Shown: in pieces, positions 8,525 to 15,842 of the stretch
Layout of the letters: every line of letters starts with the position of its first letter
How positions within the stretch are numbered: the first letter of the stretch is position 1
Origin: a virus
Strand: one strand, 5' to 3'
Virus record (IMG/VR): IMGVR_UViG_3300032092_000107
Span: 1-37,326 of that record
Length of the DNA: 37,326 nt
Program-made: the position numbers and the translations under genes
The notes under the pieces: generated by a model
What the model was told of the DNA's origin: nothing
Databases searched by the model: none
What the model saw: only the letters and a program-made list of their open reading frames with translations

Positions 8525-10309
8525 ATGAAAAAGTTCTTATCTTTTCAAAAAGAATTCAATGAATCTTCTGCTTATGGTAGAATTAGCTCTAGATTTAAAA
8601 CACTATCTGGTCGTTCATTAGATGCAGCTGCAAAAGAGCATGGTGACGAGGCTAAAAAACTTCAAAAAGAAATAGAAGCGCAACAAAAAGAAATAGATCG
8701 TCGTAAGGCTGCAATGAAACAGGAAGAAGTTCATATTTCTGAGGCTACTGTAAAAACCCAAAAATATTCATGGGGAACTATGAAGACTGTGCATCATGGT
8801 TCTGACTTCTCTATTCCTTTACATCCAGAACACCACCAAGCAATCGCTAAACTAAAAGACGAACAAGAACATAAGTTTAAAGATGAGACTGGTCGTCATT
8901 GGACTGCTCGTCGCAAAGGCGATGAAGTTCATTTCCAGGGGGCTAATAATGGTCGTTCTACTAAAGTCAAACACTCTGATCTAAAAGAAGAAGTTGAGCA
9001 AGTCGAAGAAAAGATGGATATGGCTAAAGCAAAGATGGGTGATGTTATCAAAGATTTTCAAAAGTCAGATGCTCCACAATTCGCAGGTAAAAGCAAAGAA
9101 AAGCGTCGTGAAATGGCAATTGCTGCTAAACTTGGAGCAGAACGTGACATGAAAGAGGATACTAACAAGGACGGAAAAACCATGCTTAGATTTAAAGATA
9201 TTGCAGAACAGTTAAAAGGTAAACAGCATAAAATTGACGTAGATAAAGACGGAAAGATCGAAGCCGAAGATCTGGCCAAGCTGCGTGCTAAAAAAATGAA
9301 AGAAGAACTGGAACTAGATGAGTTGAATAAATCTACTCTTGCTTCATATGCTAAGAAAGCATCAAAAGATGCACGCATTAAAAGTATGGTTTCAAAAGAC
9401 CTGGAACACAGAAGCGAAACATCTAGAAAAGATTCCAATAAAACATCTTTTTCTAATGCTGCAACTGATTGGAAAAAGAAAGCGTGGAAACGTGAAGCTG
9501 GTGTAAACAAAGCAGTTGATCGTTTAACTAAAGAAGAAGTAGCTAAAGCTACTGGTGATTTAAAAGATGCTTGCTGGAAAGGTTATACCGCAGTTGGCAT
9601 GAAGATGAAGAACGGCAAGAAAGTTCCTAACTGTGTTCCAGTTAAGGAAGGTGTCTTTGGTGCACTGGCAGGTGGTGTTCTTGGTGGTTTAGCTGGTGGA
9701 CCATTGGGTGCTGCAGCAGGTGCTTATCTTGGACACAAGGCACAACAAGCTGGTAACAATGCAAAAGAAGTTAATAAAAAACTTAAGAAAGAAGAAGTTG
9801 AGCAGATTGATGAATTAAGTTTTAATACTCTGGCTAGCTACGCATCAAAGGTTGATCAAAAAGATAAACAGCCACTATCAAAGAAACGTCAAGCTGGATA
9901 TAATTCTGCTGTAGAACGTATGTCAAAAGCAGCACAGACAGCTGATTTGAAAAAGTGGGGTAAAATTTCAGATTCAGTAGAATACAATTTCGACAACGAA
10001 GGAAACCTTATGCCAAATCCAGTATCATTTAAACAATTTTTAGGTCAGTTAGATGAGATCAAGATGGCTGATCTACCTTCACGTAAAGTATCTGGACGTG
10101 GTTATGGTACGGAATATTATAAGAAAGAAGCGGAAAAAGATAAAAGTGGATATGATGACGAGAAGAAAGAAAAGTCAGAAGTGAAGCGTGGTCGTGGTCG
10201 CCCAGTAGGATCTACTTCTGGCGCAAGACAAAAAGGTTCAACAACTGGGAAGAAACGTAGTGGTGTAGAAATGACTGGCTACCCATTACACCTTCCAAAT
10301 AAAAACTAA
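8525..10309 (+). CDS. Modular basic protein with EF-hand, glycine zipper and AT-hook
   Basis: 594 aa. Visible modules: an N-terminal coiled coil (about 45-75); an EF-hand-like loop DVDKDGKIEAED (about 238-249) preceded by a weaker DTNKDGK loop; a Cys module DLKDACWKGYTAVGMKMK (about 345-375); a glycine-zipper segment GGVLGGLAGGPLGAAAG (about 383-400) that may insert in a membrane; and a C-terminal AT-hook RGRGRPVGS (about 557-565) in a basic tail. Two copies of an (E)EL..L(D)ELN/S..TLASYA motif occur near residues 260 and 425. It starts one base after the dps stop. It may be an internal virion protein delivered with DNA, which is inference. Confidence 0.65.
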   Translation: MKKFLSFQKEFNESSAYGRISSRFKTLSGRSLDAAAKEHGDEAKKLQKEIEAQQKEIDRRKAAMKQEEVHISEATVKTQKYSWGTMKTVHHGSDFSIPLHPEHHQAIAKLKDEQEHKFKDETGRHWTARRKGDEVHFQGANNGRSTKVKHSDLKEEVEQVEEKMDMAKAKMGDVIKDFQKSDAPQFAGKSKEKRREMAIAAKLGAERDMKEDTNKDGKTMLRFKDIAEQLKGKQHKIDVDKDGKIEAEDLAKLRAKKMKEELELDELNKSTLASYAKKASKDARIKSMVSKDLEHRSETSRKDSNKTSFSNAATDWKKKAWKREAGVNKAVDRLTKEEVAKATGDLKDACWKGYTAVGMKMKNGKKVPNCVPVKEGVFGALAGGVLGGLAGGPLGAAAGAYLGHKAQQAGNNAKEVNKKLKKEEVEQIDELSFNTLASYASKVDQKDKQPLSKKRQAGYNSAVERMSKAAQTADLKKWGKISDSVEYNFDNEGNLMPNPVSFKQFLGQLDEIKMADLPSRKVSGRGYGTEYYKKEAEKDKSGYDDEKKEKSEVKRGRGRPVGSTSGARQKGSTTGKKRSGVEMTGYPLHLPNKN

Positions 10310-10318
10310 GGAATTAAG

Positions 10319-10840
10319 ATGGCGCTATGGACAAATATTGACGAAGAAGCAGGTAAACCAAAGTACCTATCTTCAGCAGATAAAGCAAACACAGTTGGTG
10401 TAAGCCCACTTGAAGCTACTGCAAATAATTTAACTGCAGGTTGGAATTTAAAAACAACTGGTACTGGTGGTCGTGCTGGTCGTGTATTCTATGAAACTTT
10501 GGTTGCGATGGGTTCAATGACTGGTGATAATGATAGCATTACACCGGAAATAGTAATTTCTTTGACAAATGCATATGCTACTAAGTTGGTCGGGCAATCG
10601 CATACAATTTCAGCGTTTGCACTAGTTGATCCTGCACAAGCTGCTACATTTACGTATCAGTGGCAAGAATCTGCTGATGATGGTACAACATGGGCGACTG
10701 CACCTGGAACTTCAAATACCAGTACATATACAACTAACTGCCCAACTGCTGGAACTTTTAACTATCGTGTTTTAGTTTCTTCAAATGTAGCAGATACACA
10801 AATTTCATCAAGCGGAATAATAATTGTTGTCGCACCATAA
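10319..10840 (+). CDS. Ig-like virion protein, copy 1
   Basis: 173 aa. It starts MALWTNIDEEAGKPKYLSSA, a phage-specific N-terminal module shared with the next gene (MALWGNIDQAADKPKYLNTA). The C-terminal ~90 residues form an Ig-like beta domain with the signature TYQWQESADDGTTW and a YRVLV strand. Ig-like domains decorate heads and tails of T4-like phages and are thought to hold weakly to host surface carbohydrate. An AAGGA site precedes the ATG. It is followed by a 24-base gap and its paralogue. Confidence 0.75.
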   Translation: MALWTNIDEEAGKPKYLSSADKANTVGVSPLEATANNLTAGWNLKTTGTGGRAGRVFYETLVAMGSMTGDNDSITPEIVISLTNAYATKLVGQSHTISAFALVDPAQAATFTYQWQESADDGTTWATAPGTSNTSTYTTNCPTAGTFNYRVLVSSNVADTQISSSGIIIVVAP

Positions 10841-10864
10841 AATAAAAACTAAGGAGAAATAAAG

Positions 10865-11419
10865 ATGGCACTTTGGGGAAATATAGATCAAGCAGCAGAT
10901 AAACCAAAATATCTGAATACTGCTGATACAGCAGCTGTTGAGGGAATCTCTGCAGCAGAAGCAGCAACACCAGGCAATAAAGCGAAAGGTGTTCAGCATC
11001 CAGGTTGGGTTCTTTATAGAACTTATACTGATGCTCAAGGGAACACTCGTCATAAATCAGAAACATTAGTTGCTATGAGTACTATTTCTGGCGACGATAA
11101 TACTGATGACACAACAATTGGTATTGATCCAGTTATTACTATTGGAACACAACCATCACCACTTAGTGTTACTTCGCCTACTGCAGCTACATTTACAGTA
11201 GTATCCACAATTAACAATGGTGGTGCATTGTCATATCAGTGGCAAGTTTCTACTAACGCTGGAACAACATGGTCAAATATCACTGGAGAAACAGGAACTA
11301 CTCTGAATATTAGTGATACTGATCAAGAGTATCTAACTGCTAACCAGTTCCGTGTTATTGTTTCCTCAACAGGTGCTACATCTGTAACATCTAATGCAGT
11401 AACTTTAACAATAGCATAA
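10865..11419 (+). CDS. Ig-like virion protein, copy 2
   Basis: 184 aa, paralogous to the preceding gene. It has the same MALW.NID...KPKYL N-terminus and an Ig-like C-terminal domain (SYQWQVSTNAGTTW, then FRVIVSS). Between them lies a WVLYRTYTDAQGN..HKSETLVAM segment that the first copy keeps only in part, so the pair has diverged. AAGGAG lies upstream. It is probably a capsid or tail decoration protein. A hairpin terminator follows at 11442. Confidence 0.75.
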   Translation: MALWGNIDQAADKPKYLNTADTAAVEGISAAEAATPGNKAKGVQHPGWVLYRTYTDAQGNTRHKSETLVAMSTISGDDNTDDTTIGIDPVITIGTQPSPLSVTSPTAATFTVVSTINNGGALSYQWQVSTNAGTTWSNITGETGTTLNISDTDQEYLTANQFRVIVSSTGATSVTSNAVTLTIA

Positions 11420-11422
11420 ATA
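11416..11422 (+). promoter_or_regulatory. Late-promoter-like ATAAATA motif
   Basis: ATAAATA overlaps the stop of the preceding gene and lies about 70 bases before the ATG at 11493. A hairpin terminator lies between it and that gene, so a transcript starting here would have to read through it. It is the weakest of the four late-type motifs. Confidence 0.3.
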
Positions 11423-11441
11423 ATCTAGTAACCTAGAACGA

Positions 11442-11478
11442 GGTGGGATTGTAACAAATCCCACCAATTTATATTTTT
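11442..11478 (+). terminator. Hairpin terminator after the Ig-like genes
   Basis: A 9-base perfect stem GGTGGGATT (11442-11450) pairs with AATCCCACC (11457-11465) across a 6-base loop. AATTTATATTTTT follows. This fits an intrinsic terminator, with the T-tract slightly displaced from the stem. Confidence 0.75.
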
Positions 11479-11492
11479 AATAGGAGAGCCAA

Positions 11493-12095
11493 ATGGCAGA
11501 TCAAAAAATATCTGAACTAACAGCAGCAACTTCTGCTGCATCAGCTGATTTACTTCCAATCGTACAAGGTGGTAGCAACAAGAAACTAACTGTTGCTAAC
11601 TTTCTTGCAAATTTAAATAGCCCAGTAATTGTTAACGCAGCAGGTGCTGACCAGGATACACGTATCCTCGGTAATAATGACGACGATCTTTTCTACGTCA
11701 ATGCTGGCGACGATAAGATTGGTATCGGTACACAAACCCCAACAGAAAAACTAGACGTTGACGGAAACATAGCATATAATGGTTTCCTGCGGGCAGGTGG
11801 AACACCACAGATCATCCAAGGTCAAGGCGCACAAATTATCAGTTTGACCAGCGCAGTTACTTTGATTCATCCAGAAGGTTCTACTCAGTATGTTTTAGCA
11901 AACGGTGTTGCTGGTCAATACAAAACTATTATTTGTAGACAACATGCTGGCGGTCCAGCAGTTCTACTTCCACAAACTCCAGGAACCAACTACGCAACAA
12001 TTACTTTCACTGGAACTGGTTCTACTGTTACTCTGTTATGGGTTGGTAGCAAATGGTGGATCGTTTCGGCATACGCAGTGACAGTTAGTCTGTAA
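11493..12095 (+). CDS. Fibre-like virion protein
   Basis: 200 aa. The N-terminus MADQKISELTAATSAASADL followed by LPIVQGGSNKKLTV is the attachment module found at the start of many phage tail fibres and appendages. The middle (GTQTPTEKLDVDGNIAYNG) is the shaft repeat seen before fibre tips and chaperone domains. The C-terminal ~100 residues form a compact beta domain ending WVGSKWWIVSAYAVTV. AGGAG precedes the start. It is short for a complete fibre, so it may be a small appendage or decoration protein. Confidence 0.65.
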   Translation: MADQKISELTAATSAASADLLPIVQGGSNKKLTVANFLANLNSPVIVNAAGADQDTRILGNNDDDLFYVNAGDDKIGIGTQTPTEKLDVDGNIAYNGFLRAGGTPQIIQGQGAQIISLTSAVTLIHPEGSTQYVLANGVAGQYKTIICRQHAGGPAVLLPQTPGTNYATITFTGTGSTVTLLWVGSKWWIVSAYAVTVSL

Positions 12096-12111
12096 TTAGT
12101 TTTCTTTCGTT

Positions 12112-12486
12112 ATGGAAATTTTGAACGAAAATAATTTCATTGTGTATTGTATGCGCAATTATGATAATCCTCAGTGCCATAGCATTGAGGAGTTTGACGA
12201 AGATCTTAAAAGATTTTTGTATCTTAAGAAATTACTTTCTCGTTATAAAAAGAATGGTGATTTGAAGGAACGACTTATATTAAATCACCTTGTAGTTTTA
12301 TACAACGTATTTGGTGATGCGACTCTGAATATGTTGTTTTACAAAGTTGACAAAGAGTGTTGGGATTCTCTAATAACCTTTCTAGTTTACCTGGAGAGAA
12401 TGCCTGAAGAGATTCCCAACTACTCAATTATATTGTCAGATATTGCATTAGACGAAACTATTATTTCTTGTTTAAGAAAAATATAA
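12112..12486 (+). CDS. DUF7207-like conserved phage protein
   Basis: 124 aa, all helical. The N-terminal block NYDNPQCHSIEEFDEDLKRF and the ERLILNHLVVLYNVFGD block resemble a conserved family of T4-like cyanophages and marine phages (DUF7207 type) of unknown function. No good ribosome-binding site precedes the ATG, but homology to the N-terminal block supports this start. Confidence 0.65.
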   Translation: MEILNENNFIVYCMRNYDNPQCHSIEEFDEDLKRFLYLKKLLSRYKKNGDLKERLILNHLVVLYNVFGDATLNMLFYKVDKECWDSLITFLVYLERMPEEIPNYSIILSDIALDETIISCLRKI

Positions 12487-12495
12487 GGGAATAAA

Positions 12496-13005
12496 ATGTC
12501 AAGACTTGTTGATAACATGATTGCTTTTAGAATTCTTTCTATGCTTGTAAAGCCATTTAAAGAAACAGAAGCATTTCGTCTTGGTATTATAGACGACAAA
12601 GGTAAGAACTTAAAGAAGTCTTATCAGTTAACAAGTGATGAGCGAGATGCTTATACGTATCTGCATCGTTTGGCGTTCAATCTAAAAAAGATTCTCCTCA
12701 AACTTCCAGGTGGAGATAGTAAATTAAAGAACCTAGTAGCTGCTTTGTATCTCGTTAAAGAGTATCATGAAACTAACAATCGTAGTATGTCATTGATGGA
12801 AGATAGATTTAATAAAATCCTCGAGGCAGTCGAAAACAATGTATATCTCGTAGAAGAAGAAATACAAGTTAAAAAGTTTTTCGAAGAAGCACCTGCAAAT
12901 AATACAGCTGGTGCTTCTGTTTCAGAACCAAAGATTGGCAAAAAAGATATTAGCAAATACCAAGTGATGGCGAGAAGGAAGAAACCAATCAATGTTCCTG
13001 CTTAG
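12496..13005 (+). CDS. Conserved marine-T4-type hypothetical protein
   Basis: 169 aa, mainly helical, with a basic C-terminus (MARRKKPINVPA). The block MSRLVDNMIAFRILSMLVKPF and the central KLKNLVAALYLVKEYH recall a conserved protein that accompanies the DUF7207 gene in marine T4-like phages. Function is unknown. AAGGGA precedes the start. The last 14 bases overlap the next gene. Confidence 0.55.
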   Translation: MSRLVDNMIAFRILSMLVKPFKETEAFRLGIIDDKGKNLKKSYQLTSDERDAYTYLHRLAFNLKKILLKLPGGDSKLKNLVAALYLVKEYHETNNRSMSLMEDRFNKILEAVENNVYLVEEEIQVKKFFEEAPANNTAGASVSEPKIGKKDISKYQVMARRKKPINVPA

Positions 13006-13444
13006 TTTTATACCTGATGCGCTAATACAATTAGTAGTCAACGGGGTTTTAATTGCAGGTATAGTTGGCTGTGTAGTATCGTTTTTCTTTGGCTTCTTCG
13101 TCAGATGGATGCCATGGATTATTCCTTACCGAATGATCCTACAACTTTTAGGATTGATTCTGCTTATTGCTGGTGTATACTTTAAGGGTGGTGTTGGCGT
13201 CGAGATGGAATGGCGCGAGCGAGTTAAAGTTGCGCAAGAACAAGTTAAGGCAGCAGAAGAAAGAGCAGAAAAGATAAATAAAGATCTCGAGCAAACGAAA
13301 AAAGAAAAAGACAGAGCAGTTGCTGAATCTAAGGCAAAGATAAAAGAAACAATCGTTATTCAAGCTACAACAATTGATGAGAAATGCAAAGTAGCACCAG
13401 AAGTACTTAGTATTATAAATGATGCTGCGAAGAAACCGAAATGA
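12992..13444 (+). CDS. Inner-membrane coiled-coil protein, i-spanin-like
   Basis: 150 aa. Two hydrophobic segments (about residues 10-35 and 42-62) precede a long charged coiled coil (about 70-115, ERVKVAQEQVKAAEERAEK) that would lie in the periplasm. The next gene starts inside its stop codon and encodes a lipoprotein, which is the usual arrangement of inner and outer spanins (Rz/Rz1). Spanins fuse the inner and outer membranes at lysis. Classical i-spanins have one TM segment, so the two here are unusual. A cysteine near residue 131 could make a disulfide. Confidence 0.6.
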   Translation: MFLLSFIPDALIQLVVNGVLIAGIVGCVVSFFFGFFVRWMPWIIPYRMILQLLGLILLIAGVYFKGGVGVEMEWRERVKVAQEQVKAAEERAEKINKDLEQTKKEKDRAVAESKAKIKETIVIQATTIDEKCKVAPEVLSIINDAAKKPK

Positions 13445-13701
13445 AAATTATATTATTACTTCCAGCAGTTTTATTAACAGGTTGTTTGAGTTTTACGGCA
13501 CCCGTCAAGCAAAAGTTTCCAGAAGTTCCAAAAGAACTACTTGAAACTTGCCCAGAGTTGAAACTTGTAGAGTCTACAGAGAAACTTTCTGACGTGTTGA
13601 GTGTTATCAATGAAAATTATTCAGAATACCATTCCTGCAGAGTGAAGATAGACGCATGGATACAGTGGTATAGATTTCAGAAAGATAATTTTGGAAAATA
13701 A
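13441..13701 (+). CDS. Outer-membrane lipoprotein, o-spanin-like
   Basis: 86 aa. The signal sequence MKIILLLPAVLLTGC ends in the lipobox L-T-G-C with acylation expected on C15, leaving a short periplasmic protein with two more cysteines (in ETCPEL and HSCRVK). Size, lipobox and position directly after the coiled-coil membrane gene (ATGA overlap) fit an Rz1-like outer spanin. It is not proline-rich like lambda Rz1, so the assignment rests on context. Confidence 0.6.
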   Translation: MKIILLLPAVLLTGCLSFTAPVKQKFPEVPKELLETCPELKLVESTEKLSDVLSVINENYSEYHSCRVKIDAWIQWYRFQKDNFGK

Positions 13702-13702
13702 C

Positions 13703-14065
13703 ATGGAACACATGGATCAGGAAAGAATCGCAAAATTGGAAACTCAAGTAGAGACGATCAAGGAAGACGTGGCAGAAGTTAAGCAAGACATCAAAGAAAT
13801 ACATTCTCGTATCACAACTCAAACAAGAGAGATTGTTGATAAGATGGATGATATGCAAACTCGTCTAGAGCATAAGATGAATGCAAATGCTCAGATATCA
13901 CAACAGCAACACCAAGAAATTCACAAGCAAATATCTGACGATGTGGATAAATTAGGATCTAGAGTTAGTGATCTTGAGAAATGGAAATGGTATGTTATTG
14001 GCGGAGCTGCAGTAATAGGTTATCTTGTTGCACATCTAGCGGATATTGTAAACGTAGTAAAATAA
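13703..14065 (+). CDS. Coiled-coil protein with C-terminal membrane anchor, XhlA-like
   Basis: 120 aa from ATG 13703, which follows the previous TAA by one base; a TTG at 13691 would overlap that gene. Heptads run from residue 4 to about 92 (RIAKLETQVETIKEDVAEVK onward). One TM segment (WYVIGGAAVIGYLVAHLADI) lies at the C-terminus. Tail-anchored coiled coils of this shape (XhlA/hemolysin type) accompany holins and lysis genes. With the spanin-like pair just upstream it probably belongs to the lysis group. No endolysin is seen in this window. Confidence 0.5.
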   Translation: MEHMDQERIAKLETQVETIKEDVAEVKQDIKEIHSRITTQTREIVDKMDDMQTRLEHKMNANAQISQQQHQEIHKQISDDVDKLGSRVSDLEKWKWYVIGGAAVIGYLVAHLADIVNVVK

Positions 14066-14066
14066 C

Positions 14067-14095
14067 TTGCTTTTTATTATGCTGTAGGGTATAAT
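14067..14095 (+). promoter_or_regulatory. Sigma70-like promoter (TTGCTT-17-TATAAT)
   Basis: TTGCTT at 14067-14072, a 17-base spacer ending GTAGGG, and TATAAT at 14090-14095. The start of transcription would be near 14102, leaving a 16-base leader with GAGGAG before the primase ATG at 14118. It probably drives the primase-thyX-nrdA-nrdB run. Confidence 0.65.
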
Positions 14096-14117
14096 TATAC
14101 TCTACTATGAGGAGATT

Positions 14118-15131
14118 ATGCTTTACATTGACAAAAAGTATGCAAGTATTCTTGGTGGTCGACTAAGAAACTTTAAGCAGAAGAATGATTATCTGTGGAA
14201 CTTCAGTTGCCCTGTCTGCGGTGACAGTTCTACAAACAAATTGAAGGCACGAGGATATATCTATCGCGCCAAATCAGATCTATTTGTTAAATGTCATAAC
14301 TGTGGTTATGGAACTAATCTTGGAAATCTGATTAAACATGTTGATCAAAAGTTATATGATGAGTATGTCTTAGAGCGTTACAAAGCTGGCGCCACAAAAT
14401 ATAATGATCACAAAGAAGTAAAATTACCAGAGTCAACTCCAGTTTTATTAGAAGATAATGTTCTGTCTTCTTTGAAGCGTATTGATTTACTGGAAGAAAA
14501 TCACCCAGCAGTAAAATATGTATCGAATCGGAAAATACCGAAAGATAAGTGGAGACATCTTTACTTCGCACCAAAGTTTAAGAAGTTTACTAACTCGGTC
14601 TCGCCAAAGTTTGTAGAACCAATTGAAGGTGAGCACCCAAGAATGATTATACCTTTCTTCACGAAAGAGAGTAAATGTTTCGCTTTCCAAGCCAGAGCGT
14701 ATGGTGATGAGGAGCCTAAGTATTATACAATCAAAATCGATGAAGATCTGGAAAAGATCTATGGACTTGAGCGCATAGATTTATCTAAAAAGATTTACGT
14801 TGTGGAAGGACCAATTGACTCTCTATTCCTCCCCAATGCAATAGCTGTGAGTGGTGCTAGTTTTGATACACCGACAATAAAGTCTTTACTGACTAACGCT
14901 GTAATTGTGATTGATAATGAACCCAGAAATAAAGAGATCGTTAAACAGCTGGGTAAGTACATTGAGGAAGGGTATAGCGTTTGTATGTTTCCAGATTTCG
15001 TAATGGAAAAAGATATTAATGAGATGATTTTACATGGCAAAACGCCTGACGAAATTCTTGAAATGATAAATACAAACACCTTCTCTGGTCTGGAAGCGAA
15101 ACTTAGATATGGTACATGGAGAAAAGTATGA
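14118..15131 (+). CDS. DNA primase (T4 gp61-like)
   Basis: 337 aa, close to T4 gp61 (342 aa). An N-terminal zinc ribbon uses C31-x2-C34 (CPVCGDSS) and C59-x2-C62 (CHNCGYG). A TOPRIM-like region follows, with YVVEGPIDSLFLP (catalytic Glu) at about 227-239 and AVIVIDNEPRNKE (Asp) near 260. In the T4 system the primase acts with the gp41 helicase to make short primers on the lagging strand. GAGGAG precedes the start and the stop overlaps thyX (ATGA). Confidence 0.9.
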   Translation: MLYIDKKYASILGGRLRNFKQKNDYLWNFSCPVCGDSSTNKLKARGYIYRAKSDLFVKCHNCGYGTNLGNLIKHVDQKLYDEYVLERYKAGATKYNDHKEVKLPESTPVLLEDNVLSSLKRIDLLEENHPAVKYVSNRKIPKDKWRHLYFAPKFKKFTNSVSPKFVEPIEGEHPRMIIPFFTKESKCFAFQARAYGDEEPKYYTIKIDEDLEKIYGLERIDLSKKIYVVEGPIDSLFLPNAIAVSGASFDTPTIKSLLTNAVIVIDNEPRNKEIVKQLGKYIEEGYSVCMFPDFVMEKDINEMILHGKTPDEILEMINTNTFSGLEAKLRYGTWRKV

Positions 15132-15826
15132 ATGTGAAGTTAATTAGTTATTCTCAACACGCAATTGATCCTGCCAAACAAGATGGTGTTGAAATTGATG
15201 TGATGAATATGCAGCAGCTGGTGGCTTTTTGTGCTAGGGTATCAAACCCCAGCAATCAAACAAATACAGAAACATCTGAGAAGTTAATTCGATATCTCAT
15301 CAATCATAAACATTGGTCGCCATTAGAGATGGTTTCTGCGTGTTTAGAGATTGAAACTACACGTGATATAGCAAGACAAATATTACGTCATCGTTCTTTT
15401 TCATTCCAGGAGTTTAGCCAAAGATACGCAGATCCTACAAAAGATCTGTCGTTCGTTCTTCGTGAGCCACGACTACAAGATCCAAAAAATAGGCAGAACT
15501 CAATTGAGATAAATGGTTGGACTTTAGGTGAACAGAACCTAATGGAAGAATGGAAAAGAAAACAAGAAGATGTGCTGCGTGAGGTAGTTCATGCTTATGA
15601 ATGGGCGATTAAAAATAACATCGCTAAAGAACAAGCAAGAGTAGTTTTACCAGAGGGGCTAACTATATCTAGAATGTATATGAATGGCACCTTACGTAGT
15701 TGGATACATTTTATTGAATTGCGCAGCGCCAATGGAACACAAAAAGAACACATGCTGGTGGCTCGTGAATGTGCTAAGGTAATCGCCAAAGTATTTCCTT
15801 TGGTTGACGAATTTGTAAGTAAATAA
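15128..15826 (+). CDS. thyX: Flavin-dependent thymidylate synthase
   Basis: 232 aa. ThyX makes dTMP from dUMP using methylene-tetrahydrofolate, NADPH and FAD. The diagnostic RHRx7S motif is present as RHRSFSFQEFSQR (R87-R99), and EQARVVLPEGL near 160 and the later RxxxxAQ-like region fit the family. ATG 15128 is chosen over 15116 because GGAG lies 6 bases upstream and the start overlaps the primase stop. With NrdAB and dCMP deaminase it completes a dTTP supply route that does not depend on a ThyA. Confidence 0.95.
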   Translation: MNVKLISYSQHAIDPAKQDGVEIDVMNMQQLVAFCARVSNPSNQTNTETSEKLIRYLINHKHWSPLEMVSACLEIETTRDIARQILRHRSFSFQEFSQRYADPTKDLSFVLREPRLQDPKNRQNSIEINGWTLGEQNLMEEWKRKQEDVLREVVHAYEWAIKNNIAKEQARVVLPEGLTISRMYMNGTLRSWIHFIELRSANGTQKEHMLVARECAKVIAKVFPLVDEFVSK

Positions 15827-15842
15827 TTATAACGGAGTTCGT

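Noticed and set aside
9058-9510. 150-codon open frame on the minus strand
   Set aside because: Antisense to the AT-hook protein gene; its Ser/Leu-rich product is the mirror of Lys/Glu/Asp-rich codons.
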